Of a DNA stretch of 31,574 nt, positions 1 through 11,233 are shown piece after piece. The DNA is from Gnomoniopsis sp. IMI 355080. Taxonomy: Eukaryota > Ascomycota > Sordariomycetes > Diaporthales > Gnomoniaceae. Every line of letters begins with the position of its first letter. The first letter of the stretch is position 1. The position numbers were made by a program, and so were the translations under genes. Location: NCBI GenBank assembly GCA_027946555.1, contig JAPEVC010000319.1, forward strand, positions 1-31,574. Reading direction: 5' to 3'. Under the pieces are notes generated by a model that made no database searches, had not been told where the DNA came from, and saw nothing but the letters and a program-made list of their open reading frames with translations.

Positions 1-1534
1 CACCCACACCCCCGGCCCTTCCTCCACACCAACATCCACTATAGTGTGCCCTATTCTGTCCCCGGCCTACCTCAGACAGTGCTAGAAACAGGACAGCCTC
101 ATTTTCTGCTCCTGTCGCCCCTCGGCACCCCTGCGTGGACAAGCACATCCCTGGCAATCCGGAAATCCTGTCCATCACGAGGCTGTCATTGGCATTCCCC
201 CATTTGCATGCCTATTCTGCAGCTCGCACCCCAAAATTGTTCTTCACAGTCATTGGATAGTGGTCTCGATCCACGCCTCCGGCTTGCCCAGCCGTTGCGC
301 TAAAGTCGACGCTAACACGAGGACCCCAGAAACATAGCCTCGGTGTCCATTCACCCTCCCAGTGCGTTTAGCGGCGCTTATCAGCAACAACATGCAGAAC
401 GGTCACGACAACCACCATGAACTGCTGCTACTCATGGTATTGCAGTGCGCTCGAGTCGTCAGTTGCCGTGCTGCGCGTCAACAAGAGCTTGTCATGCCGT
501 GTCTTGGAGCTCATGACGACAAGAGGACCCGTCGAGACGGAACAGGATAGACCCCGAACAAGACATATGGCCATTAGCGGGTGGACCCCACCACGACATC
601 TAGAAATGCTGTACTTTTGTCTGGACCTTCAATGGTGATTCCTGTATACCCAGGACTATGTATTGCTGCAATTTCACGTCACGACAACATTCCTATCGTC
701 CTGGCAGAGTGCGGCTGTATCGGCCGCTGAGATCGCAGGAAATTGTCTACCAACCAGCTGTCTCATCCGCCGAGACCTCCTTCCGTCAGAGACATCAGCT
801 CAAGGACCTTGCGTCAACAGACTAACTACACGCCTTGCCTTACGCGTCGCCCTTGACGCTGCATCCACATGAAAAGCTGCGATCAAGGTGATCTGATGAC
901 AGCTTTGCCGTGGCTTTGGGCGCCATCTGAACTAATGAACTGGTAGCAATTTTATGAATTTCAAGCCAGATGTCGGCCGAATGCCGCGATGGCACTAAGG
1001 ATTTTCCGTTTGCAGGTAGAATGAATCTTTATCAGGTGGACAGTCTGATGGTTGCTATTTCAGTGTGGCGCACCAAGATTGCACTAGACCGAATGAGGTA
1101 CTAGACTGCACCCAGTAGTAAAGTTCTGAATGAATCTGCTCTTGTCCACACCAGGGTACGTATACTAATAGAAAGACCCCCCTGGATGCAGGGGTAGAAT
1201 ATGGAGAGGCTGTACTTATTATACACTAGTCCTTCGGCAGTATGCAATATTAATGCTGGACCCTCCTGTCCAACTCATCTGTCTGTCTATTGATCTTGCC
1301 TAGATTCACCATCTCCACGCTTCACGACAACATTTCCATTCTTCTACCCAGACTATACACGACTTTAGGTAGTCATAGTCACCCACTTCGCCAACCTCCT
1401 TCGACACTCTTCTTCACTTTCCCCCAGGATTTCCGTTTGAGCCGTCCAGCTGCTCCAGGATTTCGCCCCGAGGTCAAAGACAGCTGTCATTAATTGGATC
1501 CCAAGGACACATCCAGGATCCACACAAGATACTA
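1..1534. other. Gene-free region upstream of the kinase
   Basis: No convincing coding sequence is visible here; the open frames are short and show no family resemblance. The last 250 bases look like a fungal core promoter and leader. There is a TATA-like stretch near 1217-1225 (TTATTATAC), and pyrimidine-rich sequence runs from about 1290 to 1435. This is consistent with transcription of the kinase gene starting around 1300-1440, but the exact start cannot be read. A compact CCCCTG/CAGGGG inverted repeat lies at 1179-1194. The left edge may hold the end of a neighbouring gene that I cannot recognise. Confidence 0.5.
1179..1194. promoter_or_regulatory. Inverted repeat of stress-element cores (CCCCT/AGGGG)
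   Basis: The 16-base stretch is a perfect 6-bp inverted repeat, CCCCTG then four bases then CAGGGG. It places two STRE-type cores (CCCCT and AGGGG, the Msn2/Msn4 or Seb1 binding sequence) head to head about 450 bp upstream of the kinase ATG. The repeat is seen directly. Binding by a stress factor is inference. Confidence 0.25.
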
Positions 1535-1549
1535 ATGCCGTCTTCCTGA
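1535..1549 (+). promoter_or_regulatory. Short upstream ORF (4 codons) before the kinase
   Basis: ATG at 1535 is followed by three sense codons and TGA, ending 91 bases before the kinase ATG. It would be in the leader if transcription starts in the CT-rich tract at 1290-1435. The same bases (TACTAAT) could instead be the branch point of a 5'-leader intron ending at the CAG near 1580, in which case this uORF would be spliced out. Confidence 0.3.
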
Positions 1550-1587
1550 TTTACTTTTCTTGTGTGTACTGTTGAGCCAGTCCTCTC

Positions 1588-1620
1588 ATGCCCAGGCGAG
1601 AATATACGTTTGGATTTTAG
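1588..1620 (+). promoter_or_regulatory. Second upstream ORF (10 codons plus stop) before the kinase
   Basis: ATG at 1588 opens a 10-residue frame (MPRREYTFGF) ending in TAG at 1618-1620, only 19 bases before the kinase start codon. It is in a different frame from the kinase. Such a short gap would make reinitiation at the main ATG inefficient, so the uORF could lower or condition kinase translation. Whether it is in the mature mRNA depends on the unmapped transcription start. Confidence 0.3.
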
Positions 1621-1639
1621 TCCCGCCACTCCGAAAAGA

Positions 1640-3329
1640 ATGCCTTCAATACAGCCTGGATTGGTCGCACCTCTACACAACATTACCTTTCCTCCGTCAC
1701 CACCACCAGAGGGCGAGTCGAGGGCTCCGGTCCCACCACCACAAGTTTCATACCAAGTTCACCCTCATTACCAAACTCCCCCACCATCGCCGAGGCTGCA
1801 AGCTTCAAAATTCAACCCCAGGGATATCAGGATAGGTTACGATGTGGGACGTCGCTTCCGTCTCATGGAAATCTTGGGCCATGGAGCCTACGGCATCGTG
1901 TACCGGGCCATCGACCTGCTGACCCAGCGCCAATGTGCCGTCAAGACCCTCAACAGGATTACTGCCGATGGAAGACCACAGGATCACCGCTCCATGGAAT
2001 TCCAAGCCAGGGAAATTAGGACACATTGGAAAGTTCAGGATCACCCGAACGTTGTTTCCATGGAAGGCGTCGTTGACGATCCTGAGTGCATATATGTTGT
2101 CCTAGAGTATTGTCCGGAAGGAGATCTCTTTCACAATATTACAGACTGCGAACAATATGTTGGGAACGATGCTCTTGCTCAGCGTGTCTTTCTCCAGATT
2201 CTGAACGCCGTCAGCCACTGCCACAGCCGCGGAATTTTCCACAGGGACCTGAAGCCAGAGAACATTCTTGTCACGGACCACGGAAATACAGTCAAGCTTG
2301 CAGACTTTGGCCTAGCTATCGAATCTACCACATCTGACGATTACGGATGCGGTTCGACATTCTACATGTCTCCAGGTAAGCTATTCGAAGCCGCGCGCTC
2401 GCGACCTGAACCACTAGCAACAACCTCGATCTTGATTGACTCCCATGGCTTTGCTATCCCATCTCAGCAGCAGCAACTAACATAACACTTTTCTCATTAC
2501 AGAATGCCTGGACCACTCGAGCCATCGGACTTCATACCTTTGTGCCCCGAATGACATCTGGAGCCTGGGAGTTATCCTGGTCAACCTGACCTGCGGACGG
2601 AATCCATGGAAAGAGGCCTGTGCTTCCGATTCTACATACAGGGCATACCTCCGGGATCCATCATTCTTGAAGACTATCCTTCCCATTACAGATGAGCTGA
2701 ACAACATTCTGAGGAAAATCTTCGACCCCAGCCCTGTCTCTAGGATCACCCTACCGCAGTTGATCAAGGAGATCAGTGCATGCCGTCAGTTCACCCTAGC
2801 TGCGCAACCATCACCAGCGCAAGCACCAGTACACGCACCAACCCCGGCCCACTTCTTCGAGGACCAAGCGGCGATCGAGTTCGAAAGCCCTGACTCACCA
2901 ATGTCGGATGATGACTCTGATTTCTCGGACCGTGATTATCACTCGGATGACGACTCGAGCCCCAGGTCCAGACCGGGTAGCCCTTTGGATGGTGTGGATG
3001 CTGATGACCGGGAAGACTCGACCTTTTGCGCACCAAACCGGTACTTGCCCTCACCACCAATGTCCCCACCACCAATGGCAACACATTACCAATCCCCTAT
3101 GGCAACGCCAGTGGTGTTGACTCACAATAAACAACCTGTTCAGTCGAGGATACTCCAGGCTGGATGTTGTCCACAGGACATTCCTTACCAATTATCACCA
3201 GTACAAACATCCCAGGTGCATCCAAGCTGGTACCAGCAATTTGCATGGACATATCATCAGTACTTCGGGCCTACCACCACACCCTTTCATCACTCGAGCT
3301 TTACGCCGTTCATGTCTGCTGCTTACTAG
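1640..3329 (+). CDS. Ran1/Vhs1/Sks1-type serine/threonine protein kinase
   Basis: Exons are 1640-2375 and 2503-3329, giving 520 aa. The 127-bp intron has donor GTAAGC, branch CAACTAACA and acceptor TTACAG. The kinase domain starts near residue 70: glycine loop GHGAYGIV, ATP lysine in CAVKTL, catalytic HRDLKPENIL, LADFGLA, and SPE restored by splicing (SP|ECL). It then has WSLGVILVNLTCGRNPW, which is typical of the fungal Ran1/Vhs1/Sks1/Ksp1 group. These kinases act in nutrient signalling, glucose response and the switch between growth and differentiation. The N-terminal 65 residues are proline-rich. The C-terminal 200 are low-complexity, with an acidic Ser/Asp block (MSDDDSDFSDRDYHSDDD) and SPxxSP motifs, so phosphorylation there is likely. 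The start is the first in-frame ATG; the frame upstream has no other. Reading through the intron would stop inside the activation segment and give an inactive product. The family is clear, but the exact orthologue (Ran1, Sks1 or Ksp1) is not. Confidence 0.93.
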
Positions 3330-4284
3330 GCTTCAGTCAACCCGGATTGGGACTATTATCATTCTCTTCCAGGATGGAAACATTACAAATGCTTCCTTGG
3401 TTTCTTCTACCATATACTTTTGTATTTTTCAAACTACAGTTTGTTCCGGGAGAAACTGTATGATCACCAGGGACGATCCCAGGAAAAAAAAACTATACCT
3501 TTGGATCAGGACCGCAAAAAAACCTCAAAAATTTCCGGAAGTAGTGGGAGGCCGACTTTATCTAGTCTTTGTTTTCTCTGTTTCGTTTCTTTTGTAAGCG
3601 GGACACCATTCTGTTCGGCGCAACATCTGACGGCTGGAGTTCACTTGAAATGTATGGAGCAGGGGTGTTCAGGATGGAATGCTGGTGGCAGCGCTCACGC
3701 ACGTTGTGCGAAAATTCACGATACAAAGAGGTTCATGGAATGTCAATTGTACATCTGGAGGCATGATACTTTGAGATCGTCCCGATGTTTTGCAACATTC
3801 AGGTGTTCAGGATCGTCCATGGAATCCCTTCCACGGGACGCAATAGATGGATTGGTTGGTATCTAAGTCATTTCAGTACTTTGGCCCGGGACCAAGTTGT
3901 GCGAAAGACGAATCGGTACAACAGGACATTACTAGATACCCAACCCACATGATCATCATCCCCTACACTGCTCACGCAGTAAGGAAAAAAATATACATTG
4001 ACCCTTTCTGGGATCAAAACTCACATTTCCATGAGAATTCCAACAAGCTAGTTCAGTCCACGTGAGATTAACTTAGGGATAGATTTAGTTGGCAAGGCTA
4101 GCGTCCCCCTTGGAGCAGAATATCACACTGCAAGACATTAGTATACACTACAACATTGTTACCACACTACACAGTGCACTACTAGGTTGCCAATCATATA
4201 TAGCAGTTCAGCTCGCCGTCACTAGCGATATTCTCCACTGAGAATTCGTCAGAGGTCCAGCCTTACTCCCGAGTCAGCCGACAA

Positions 4285-4299
4285 GTGTGTGTGTGTGTG
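4285..4299. repeat. (GT)7 microsatellite
   Basis: Fifteen bases of alternating GT lie in the gene-poor region between the kinase and the PCI-like gene. It is a simple dinucleotide repeat and probably length-variable between isolates. Confidence 0.9.
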
Positions 4300-4518
4300 C
4301 TGACCGTGGGCGCTCATATTTACAACCAGCTTCACGTGCTGGTGAGCTAAGGTTGGTGGCAATATGGGACTATTTTCAAGTTACCTCGAAGTGTATCTTG
4401 GGGCAACAAGATCATGATCAGTGACATGCGCCTGCGCCATGATCATTAGCCATCTCAACCACCCCGACGCGATCCTCGCCCGTCGACGATCGATTGATCT
4501 CGGCTTGGACGGCGCTGA

Positions 4519-4746
4519 CAGCCTCGGATCTGCCGATTGAGTAACTCATACGCACCTTCGCCAAGCGAGGAGAGGTTCGGCTTGACTTGCCCTACCTGCC
4601 AAACCTGCTTGCCAATTCCCAATTCCTTGCTCAAACACAGATCTATGACACACGACCACGCCCTCCTCAGAAGCACGCGGGAAGGCCATGTCCACTCTCT
4701 GGAGAGATCCGTACACCTCTCCGTGGTTCTCGTGCAGCATACATGA
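4519..4746 (+). other. Open frame with a C2H2-like pattern, no ATG
   Basis: A 75-codon open frame contains the string CPTCQTCLPIPNSLLKHRSM followed by TH, which fits C-x2-C-x12-H-x4-H, the spacing of a C2H2 zinc finger with a leucine at a core position. The frame has no ATG before the motif and no flanking splice sites that I trust. The opposite strand is also open (131 codons, ATG at 4850). A chance match is more likely than a real finger. Confidence 0.1.
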
Positions 4747-5921
4747 CAAAAATAGGGCGAGCACTCATCCCGTCGCGTTGTGATTGGCTGGATCGCTGGC
4801 AGGCACTTCGCCTCATTTTGGAACGAGGCACACGAAGTTATCAAGATCATTTCTTCTGGAGCGGCAAATTGTCATGGCTTTTACCGAAATTGTGAGCCAT
4901 GTCTTGCAAATTCGATCCACTCGAATTTGTCCCAAAACGGATATTGCAACCTTGATACTATGTGGACAGGAGTGGACGTCTGCGCAAGTGCCAAGGCTGG
5001 CAAGGCTGCAGAGCCGCACGAGTTGTGAATATAGATTATTACTCAGCTTTTGGCGCTAGCTCGGCACTAGAGGCGGTTATTACTAATAATTAGACGCTAC
5101 TCCCGACGACATATCGTTCACACAGCCAAAACGGACCCTGCCTTCGAGAGATTGAACTGCTGTGGATTAGATCTTTGATTTGAAAATACAGCTGCTCTTC
5201 GACTATGTGCCGTCAAGAGTATCGGCAAGTCGCTTGCCATAATGTTCGTACACACGCCTCGGCCCCGGCACGTGTAGTAGACTTGTACTTCAGAGACCGA
5301 TAGTGCACTGCTGAGACGACAAGAGAGCAAAAATATGTGCATATGTTGCATTGAGCACACCTCAAGACTCTTCGAGAGCCGAGTGGACTTGAGGAATTCA
5401 ATATCTCCGACGGGAAGTTTCTTGTTTCTTTGCACTGGAGAAAAGGCAATCTAAGTTGGGGAAAGAAAAGAGGAATGTAGAGACATGAGGGCAGTTGCGT
5501 CTCCTATTGTATGTCCTACCCCTTTGGGAACGAGAAGAACAACACTGATATGTATCCAGGGATTGTAGCCAATCAATGCCTATGAAACTATGGGTAATTT
5601 CGAGAGACCTCTCTTTGGCCCGGAGCTTGCCTATAGTTTATGTAACAGTGGTTATCAGATTTACCAGTCGCCACGAGTGGTGCCTATCGCATCAGCCTGG
5701 GCTGAAACTAGCCACTGCGACGGGGACCCTTCTACCGAGACGGTGTGCGGGGCTACCAATGGTTGGGAAACCATCCTGACAACGCCATCTGGCAAGAACG
5801 GGTCGCATGTGAGAACCAATGCTTCTACTACTCACGCCGAGATTCTCATGTCACATGGTTCTCACTAGTGATCCAAGTCGGAAGACAGCCACATGAGCTG
5901 AATGGGACGGGCCGGTCATGC

Positions 5922-5938
5922 CACAGGTGCCACCTGTG
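5922..5938. repeat. 17-bp palindrome (CACAGGTG C CACCTGTG)
   Basis: This is a perfect 8-bp inverted repeat around one central base, containing the E-box-like CAGGTG/CACCTG on both strands. It lies 30 bp from a second perfect palindrome at 5969-5982, in a region without genes. A dimeric transcription-factor site or a hairpin are both possible. Confidence 0.6.
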
Positions 5939-5968
5939 CGCAGTTCTAAATTAAGTTAGTCCCCGGCT

Positions 5969-5982
5969 AGCTGCTAGCAGCT
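5969..5982. repeat. 14-bp perfect palindrome (AGCTGCTAGCAGCT)
   Basis: The sequence equals its own reverse complement over 14 bases. It is flanked by CGGCT and AGGCCG, so a slightly bulged inverted repeat extends over about 5964-5991. No gene contains it. Confidence 0.6.
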
Positions 5983-6460
5983 TCTAGGCCGATATTCGAA
6001 CCTATCTGAGAGCCTCTGTGCAGTGACTTTACCCCCTTTCATCTACCTATACATCACATCTTAGGCCCTTTTGCGTGATCGTCCTAGGCCTTCTAGCTCC
6101 TATCTCTAAGTCATGCATCGTTAGGCATTATTACACCTCGACGAGATACCCATATTTGATCTGCTCAGCTCCTGAGATCAAATGATACTCTTCTGTATTC
6201 GCCTAGGAAAATGAAACTTGCGTCGTTCCGTTCCTTCCATGGTACAACAGTGGTGTTTCCAGAGGTGGCAGATCGATTGCGCTCGGTTTCTAAAACGCCG
6301 ACTACCTTTGTTGCTACGTAATTTTGACCAGAGTGAAAGATATGGTCCAAAGCTCACATGGTTCATCACCGGATTAATTTCATCCCCAAGGAGCCCGCTG
6401 ATTATGGTAGCCCCCCTTAACCAACTCCTAGACCCTCGAAGCTCGTCCTTTTTGCTTCAA

Positions 6461-6503
6461 CCTACCTTCCTCAACCTTCCTCAACCTTCCTCCACCTTCC
6501 TCC
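6461..6503. repeat. 10-bp pyrimidine-rich tandem repeat (about 4 copies)
   Basis: Four near-identical copies of a CCTTCCTCAA-type unit run head to tail; the last has one A-to-C change. The block is pure C/T apart from single A bases on this strand. It is probably a simple repeat grown by slippage, or part of a CT-rich leader of an unrecognised transcript. Confidence 0.75.
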
Positions 6504-8060
6504 TTCAAATCTGCAAGAACAAGCCTGAGCAAATTTCGGAGACCAGGCCCACAATTTTCATCTCCTGTGAGTCGCACCGTCCCATCGATGACAGCCCTGG
6601 ATGGCGTGGTCTCCAATGGAGGGCAGCAAAAAGATGACTCGTCTAGGAGAGGGAGATGAAACCTAAGCCCGCTCAACTAATTTGATGACGGTAGAAAAGG
6701 CTCTGAGGCGGTGGGACTGGCAACGTATGAGCATTTTGACTCCGAAGATTAACATCACCCAACCATATCTTATCATCTAGCCAGTCCCAAAGAAAGTTTG
6801 TTGGATCACATGGCACTCGACCAAGTTGATTCCAACCAGCCTTTAGCTCTACCTTCATAGTCAACAATGATAATGTCGGGGTCTCGAGTCACCGGCTGTG
6901 TGCTTGCATGCTCCAAGAGTTCTGGTCCGCTTGACCTATCACGAGCCCAGTAGACTGCCACGAGAATAGACACCGATGCCTCGAGTGTGTCCTTGGATAA
7001 CAACCGACTTCTGTAATTACCTCCACGTGAACACATTTGAGTCAGGCTGCGTGCTCATCATCTATGAATGCTGCCAGAGGACCCCATGAACCTAGTGATG
7101 GAGCAGGGCGCCGTGAGTGAGTCTGTCGTGGCCTACCACGAGTCAGGCCGCCAGGACCGTGGGTTAAAAGGACACGGAGTCAACCAATGGGGAACTTGAT
7201 TACTCCGACTAGCTTATGCACCGTACTGTTCTAGTAATGTTCTAGTGTCGAGTAAAGGCCGAAGGAGCGACGGGAGGCTTGAGTGTGGCAATAATATAGA
7301 AAGCTTGAAGTGCGGATACTTCGGGAGGAGTCTATGGAGACTGCGACTGTGCTGGATGCATCCAGTCCACGTGCTGGGATAGAGCGAATGGCAATAGCTC
7401 CCGAGGTCCGCTTGCGACAAAGGTTTAGATAGCGGCAATTGTCAGACCGTTGGGTTAGTGAAGGGTATGACGATATCGTCTTCAAGACAGAAAATGCATT
7501 TTTCATGTATGGAATGATTAGGATGATGATCAGAGAAGCTGTCACAGACGCAAAGCTGATGTCATCTTCGCCTTTGATGGTCGCCCAGAAGGGAATACGA
7601 GATGACACATGAAATTGGGGTTTACTTCCATGTCTTCAGCTGAAACTGTCTTTTTTGGGCTAGTAAAGCTGCTATCTTGAATAGTTTCCTCATGTATAGC
7701 GAGATCGATTTTGTGTCTTCTTTTACCTCATTCTGTCGACGAATAGGATCACTCATCGTTGAAGTGCATGAGTCATGCATATTTCAATGGTTTGAAGCCT
7801 GTGAAATAGCCCAAGTACTAGAGGAGCGGATTTGTTTGTCGCTGTGCGTTGCTAATTATCACTTCAAAGGAGTCCACAATGTCCCACAACATGTTCGTGA
7901 CAGTCAGAAGAGGCAGGGATATAACAGCAAGCCTAAGCCGCAGCTGAATAGTGCAGTCAAGACACAAGGCTTTTGGGACTCAGACTAGAGCCTTGCGTGC
8001 ATGGGTCTCTACCCGTTATCCTGTGCCCTTTTAGTTGAACATTGCAAATATCGTGTCCCT

Positions 8061-8071
8061 GGGGGGGGGGG
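8061..8071. repeat. G11 homopolymer
   Basis: Eleven consecutive G in an otherwise AT-leaning stretch of the gene-poor region. It is one of five G or C runs of ten or more in this window, all outside genes. Confidence 0.85.
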
Positions 8072-9922
8072 TGATTCCCTATGTATATGTTTCCTATCAA
8101 ATAATTCTTGACGTAGATAGAGGTAATGAACATGATCACTTATGTACCGAGAGAAACAATCTGAAAGGTCTGGTCCAGAACGTCATTTGGCAGTCAGAAG
8201 GTTAATTTGCAGGATTTGAACTAATTTTGTGTTAATTGCTAGGAATATGCTGGGAATAATCCATATATCACAGTATTGACTCGTGTACAAAAATGGTACT
8301 AGTACAACTGAGAATGATAAATACTGATGGGCAATATTATGAGTCCACAAGATGCCCAATCTGGAAGCGTATTGATCACAGTAGCAGGAGGGTCGAATTA
8401 CCACTAGAACTAAATCCATATCTATGCTAGTCATCAATATGAATCATTACGTTGGCCTGGTAGCGAGTTCTGGACACGGGACATTCGCGTTTGCTTGTGA
8501 GCAATGGCAACCTACAGGAGGAACGCTTGTGGAATCATCGCTAGCGGTGTGATTGCCGGTGGCTTTGATAACACCTACTGTCATATTAGGTAGGTCGATG
8601 TCTTCAAATTACCAGCGTGTGGCCCCGAGTGGGTGTTTCCAATGAGCGTAGGGACTGAAGCCTTGCCCGGTATCATGTCGAGTAAGGGTTGGTCAAGATC
8701 GAGATAAGGCTTCTACACAGGAGGCGGTATTTGCAAGCCTCCTCTGTCGAATTGTGCAAATTCAAATCGTTGAAAGATCATCGCCATGGGAGCCTCGCCC
8801 TAGCAGTACAGAGCGTTCCAAGGTTTTAAGCGAGCTTCGATAGACCCCCAGCCTGGCACCGCTGATCGTGGTGTTCATCGGGGCTCGAGTCGTTGCCTTG
8901 CAGGTGTGCGGGCCTGTAACGTTCCACGTGAGCACGAGTGCTTCGTACTATAATCATCTATGATCCGCGCATAGTAGACCGAGGGTCGAAACCTTGGGAG
9001 GCAGAGCTTACACGCTTCGATTAGGTATAATCCGTCAATTTTTTTTGTCGTTAACATAATACAGAGACAATACTATATGGGGTCCTATTTGCCAGCGACT
9101 GGGACTCTCGCATAGATACCTGCTTAAGGAGCACCGGAGCATTGAGACATCGAAAGGTGTCAAGATAAGATGTTGTGTATTCTTGGTCCGGGTAGTTGTA
9201 GGTCCCGGTAGAAGTTCTGAAGATGATCAGAAATCTCATGACCTTGCTGTTGAAGTGTCGTTGCCAACTTGTAGTGATATAAAACTTTGGTCATCGTTTT
9301 TCCAATGATTTTTTACACAAAAGGGGAACGAAGGAGAGAATGTTAGGAAATGTAAAGCTGAAACTTTAGAATGACCTAATTCTCCAAAGATTTTGGAATC
9401 CATTCCCCCACGTGACTTCCAAGTTTATTTTAGCTTCATCTTCCTACCTGCTACTGAACACATATCATTAAGTAGCCGTCACAAAGATTTCTCCAATTGC
9501 AATTGACTTGTCCATCTACAACAACAGATACGAAATATTGTTGCGTTCAAGCAGCTGTCAGTCGAAATGATGTACTCAAAGAAGAATTATGCTCACTATT
9601 ACTTGGAAACAAACTAGTCACCCCGAATGTGTAGACTCTTCGGCCACATACCAACATTGGCTGGATGGTTATATTCCGCATCACCCTCTAGTCATTCGCC
9701 GGACCTGAGCTCAGATATGACACGACGCTTAGCTGGGTACCTTCAGGATCGTTGGGTCAAGCTTTCACGCAGTTAACCCTCCTACATTAACATGTGGAAA
9801 CACATGAAGAAGCCCAAAAAGTATCGCACGGTCTTCGTGAAACAAGCCTCCTTATAGTCACGCAACTTATGCCCGGCCCTCTCGAAAAAGCTCGTCTCGT
9901 TCAGTGAGGGAAAGATGAGGAA

Positions 9923-9932
9923 CCCCCCCCCC
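9923..9932. repeat. C10 homopolymer
   Basis: Ten consecutive C followed by TTTT in the gene-poor region between the kinase and the PCI-like gene. The length may be affected by sequencing or slippage. Confidence 0.85.
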
Positions 9933-10277
9933 TTTTGGCTTGGTTACCGCCTCAGTACAGCGAACACGCTGCTGATCCAGCCCTGCAGTGGTGAGTCATC
10001 GATGCGGCGAGCGGTTCCACCGATTGTAAACGACCAGAGAGCTTCCATTAAGGATATACTTTGACACCCTCGTTATCTTTAGAATCACACCACGGATCTC
10101 CTTCGTGGAAATAACGAGCAACAACACTGGACTATGACCCGCAAAGAGTGTGGCGTGAAGCACTTGTCCCCGGGGTCCTTCAAATTGGCAGGGACTCCTG
10201 TGGCTGGGGAAGCGTGATAGGCGACCCTAGGTTGCGTGGGGAACAGCGTCCGGGTCGAAGCCCCGTTGGCTAAGGAA

Positions 10278-10288
10278 GGGGGGGGGGG
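10278..10288. repeat. G11 homopolymer
   Basis: Eleven consecutive G preceded by AAGGAA. It is about 355 bases from the C10 run and of opposite base sense. Both are intergenic. Confidence 0.85.
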
Positions 10289-10627
10289 CGCCTGCGAGCA
10301 GTGACAGCTATGATGTTGGTTGTTGGAGCATAGTGACACGAAGCTATGTTCCTCAAGCATCAAAACGCTGAGTCTCTCCAACCATGGTGGTGCACATTCA
10401 CACTCGTTCTGCGCAACACTGACGAATACAACCAACCGCAAATAAAAACGAAGATATGGAAAGCTGCAACCAATGACAGCAACATAACAAGGGTTGCTTC
10501 TTCTTCTCTTTGCGTTGTTCATTCTTTGCTGTCGACAACCTCGCCGGCGACTAAACCCTGGTGAGCATGGTCCTTGTCCCAGCCTTCGTGCTGTCATGTT
10601 CACTCCTATGTCAACACTCAACACTTG

Positions 10628-11233
10628 TCATTGGCAAGACATGCACCTTTCAAGTGGAGGGTAAGACCTGTCCCCCAGGCATAGTAGACTTTGGCACCAT
10701 AGCTCCGCCATAGACATGGTCATCCGGGACCAAGGAGGCTCCCCCCGGACGAGTTTGTCCTGGACGATGCCACCGACCGCATGGGGGCCTTGGCCGACCC
10801 ATCCATGCTTCATCCTCTCTGTCAAAAGAACAACCGTGGTTGTCGGCGGTGAGATACAAGTATTGATGTCATCCAAATTCAAAGGGATGCAATCCACAGG
10901 CAAGGTGCTTGTAGGGAAGGTGCTGTCTCTTGTTGCGATATGTTGAGTCTCGTCGCGCTTGCCAACCAAGACCCTTGGGTATGAGGTATCGATGTCTATT
11001 TTGCCTGGACCATTGCCGTCTTGCCTCGTGGAGAGCCCGATCGTTATGATGGGAGGCGACAAGATGATCTGTACGAGCTCCCACACCCAGCCGACGCAGC
11101 CGGGAGGAGCGGCGCTGCGGACGTCGTTGGCGTGGCGAAGCGCCGGAGCAGCCCATATTGTTGTCGAAAGACCAAAAAGGGTTGAGAGTATAGTGCGGTC
11201 GAGTATGGCGTGCTGGGGTCCAGGTGACTTCAA
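10628..11233 (-). other. Unassigned 201-codon open frame without an ATG
   Basis: The frame is open for about 200 codons, but the only in-frame ATG is far downstream. Near its 5' end lies a stretch resembling a secretion signal (TILSTLFGLSTTIWAAPA, about 11141-11194) with an Ala-x-Ala-like cleavage site. If real, it would need an upstream exon carrying the ATG; I could not find a convincing donor. A second frame on the same strand is also open for 155 codons, which points to stop-poor GC-rich sequence rather than a gene. No family is recognised. Confidence 0.12.

Noticed and set aside
3664..3813. 12-bp direct repeat GGTGTTCAGGAT at 3664 and 3802
   Set aside because: It is a single short repeat in probable 3' UTR with no further structure, most likely chance.
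10085..10624. 179-codon open frame on the minus strand
   Set aside because: It begins with GTG, spans the G11 run as a proline stretch, and shows no family features or leader.
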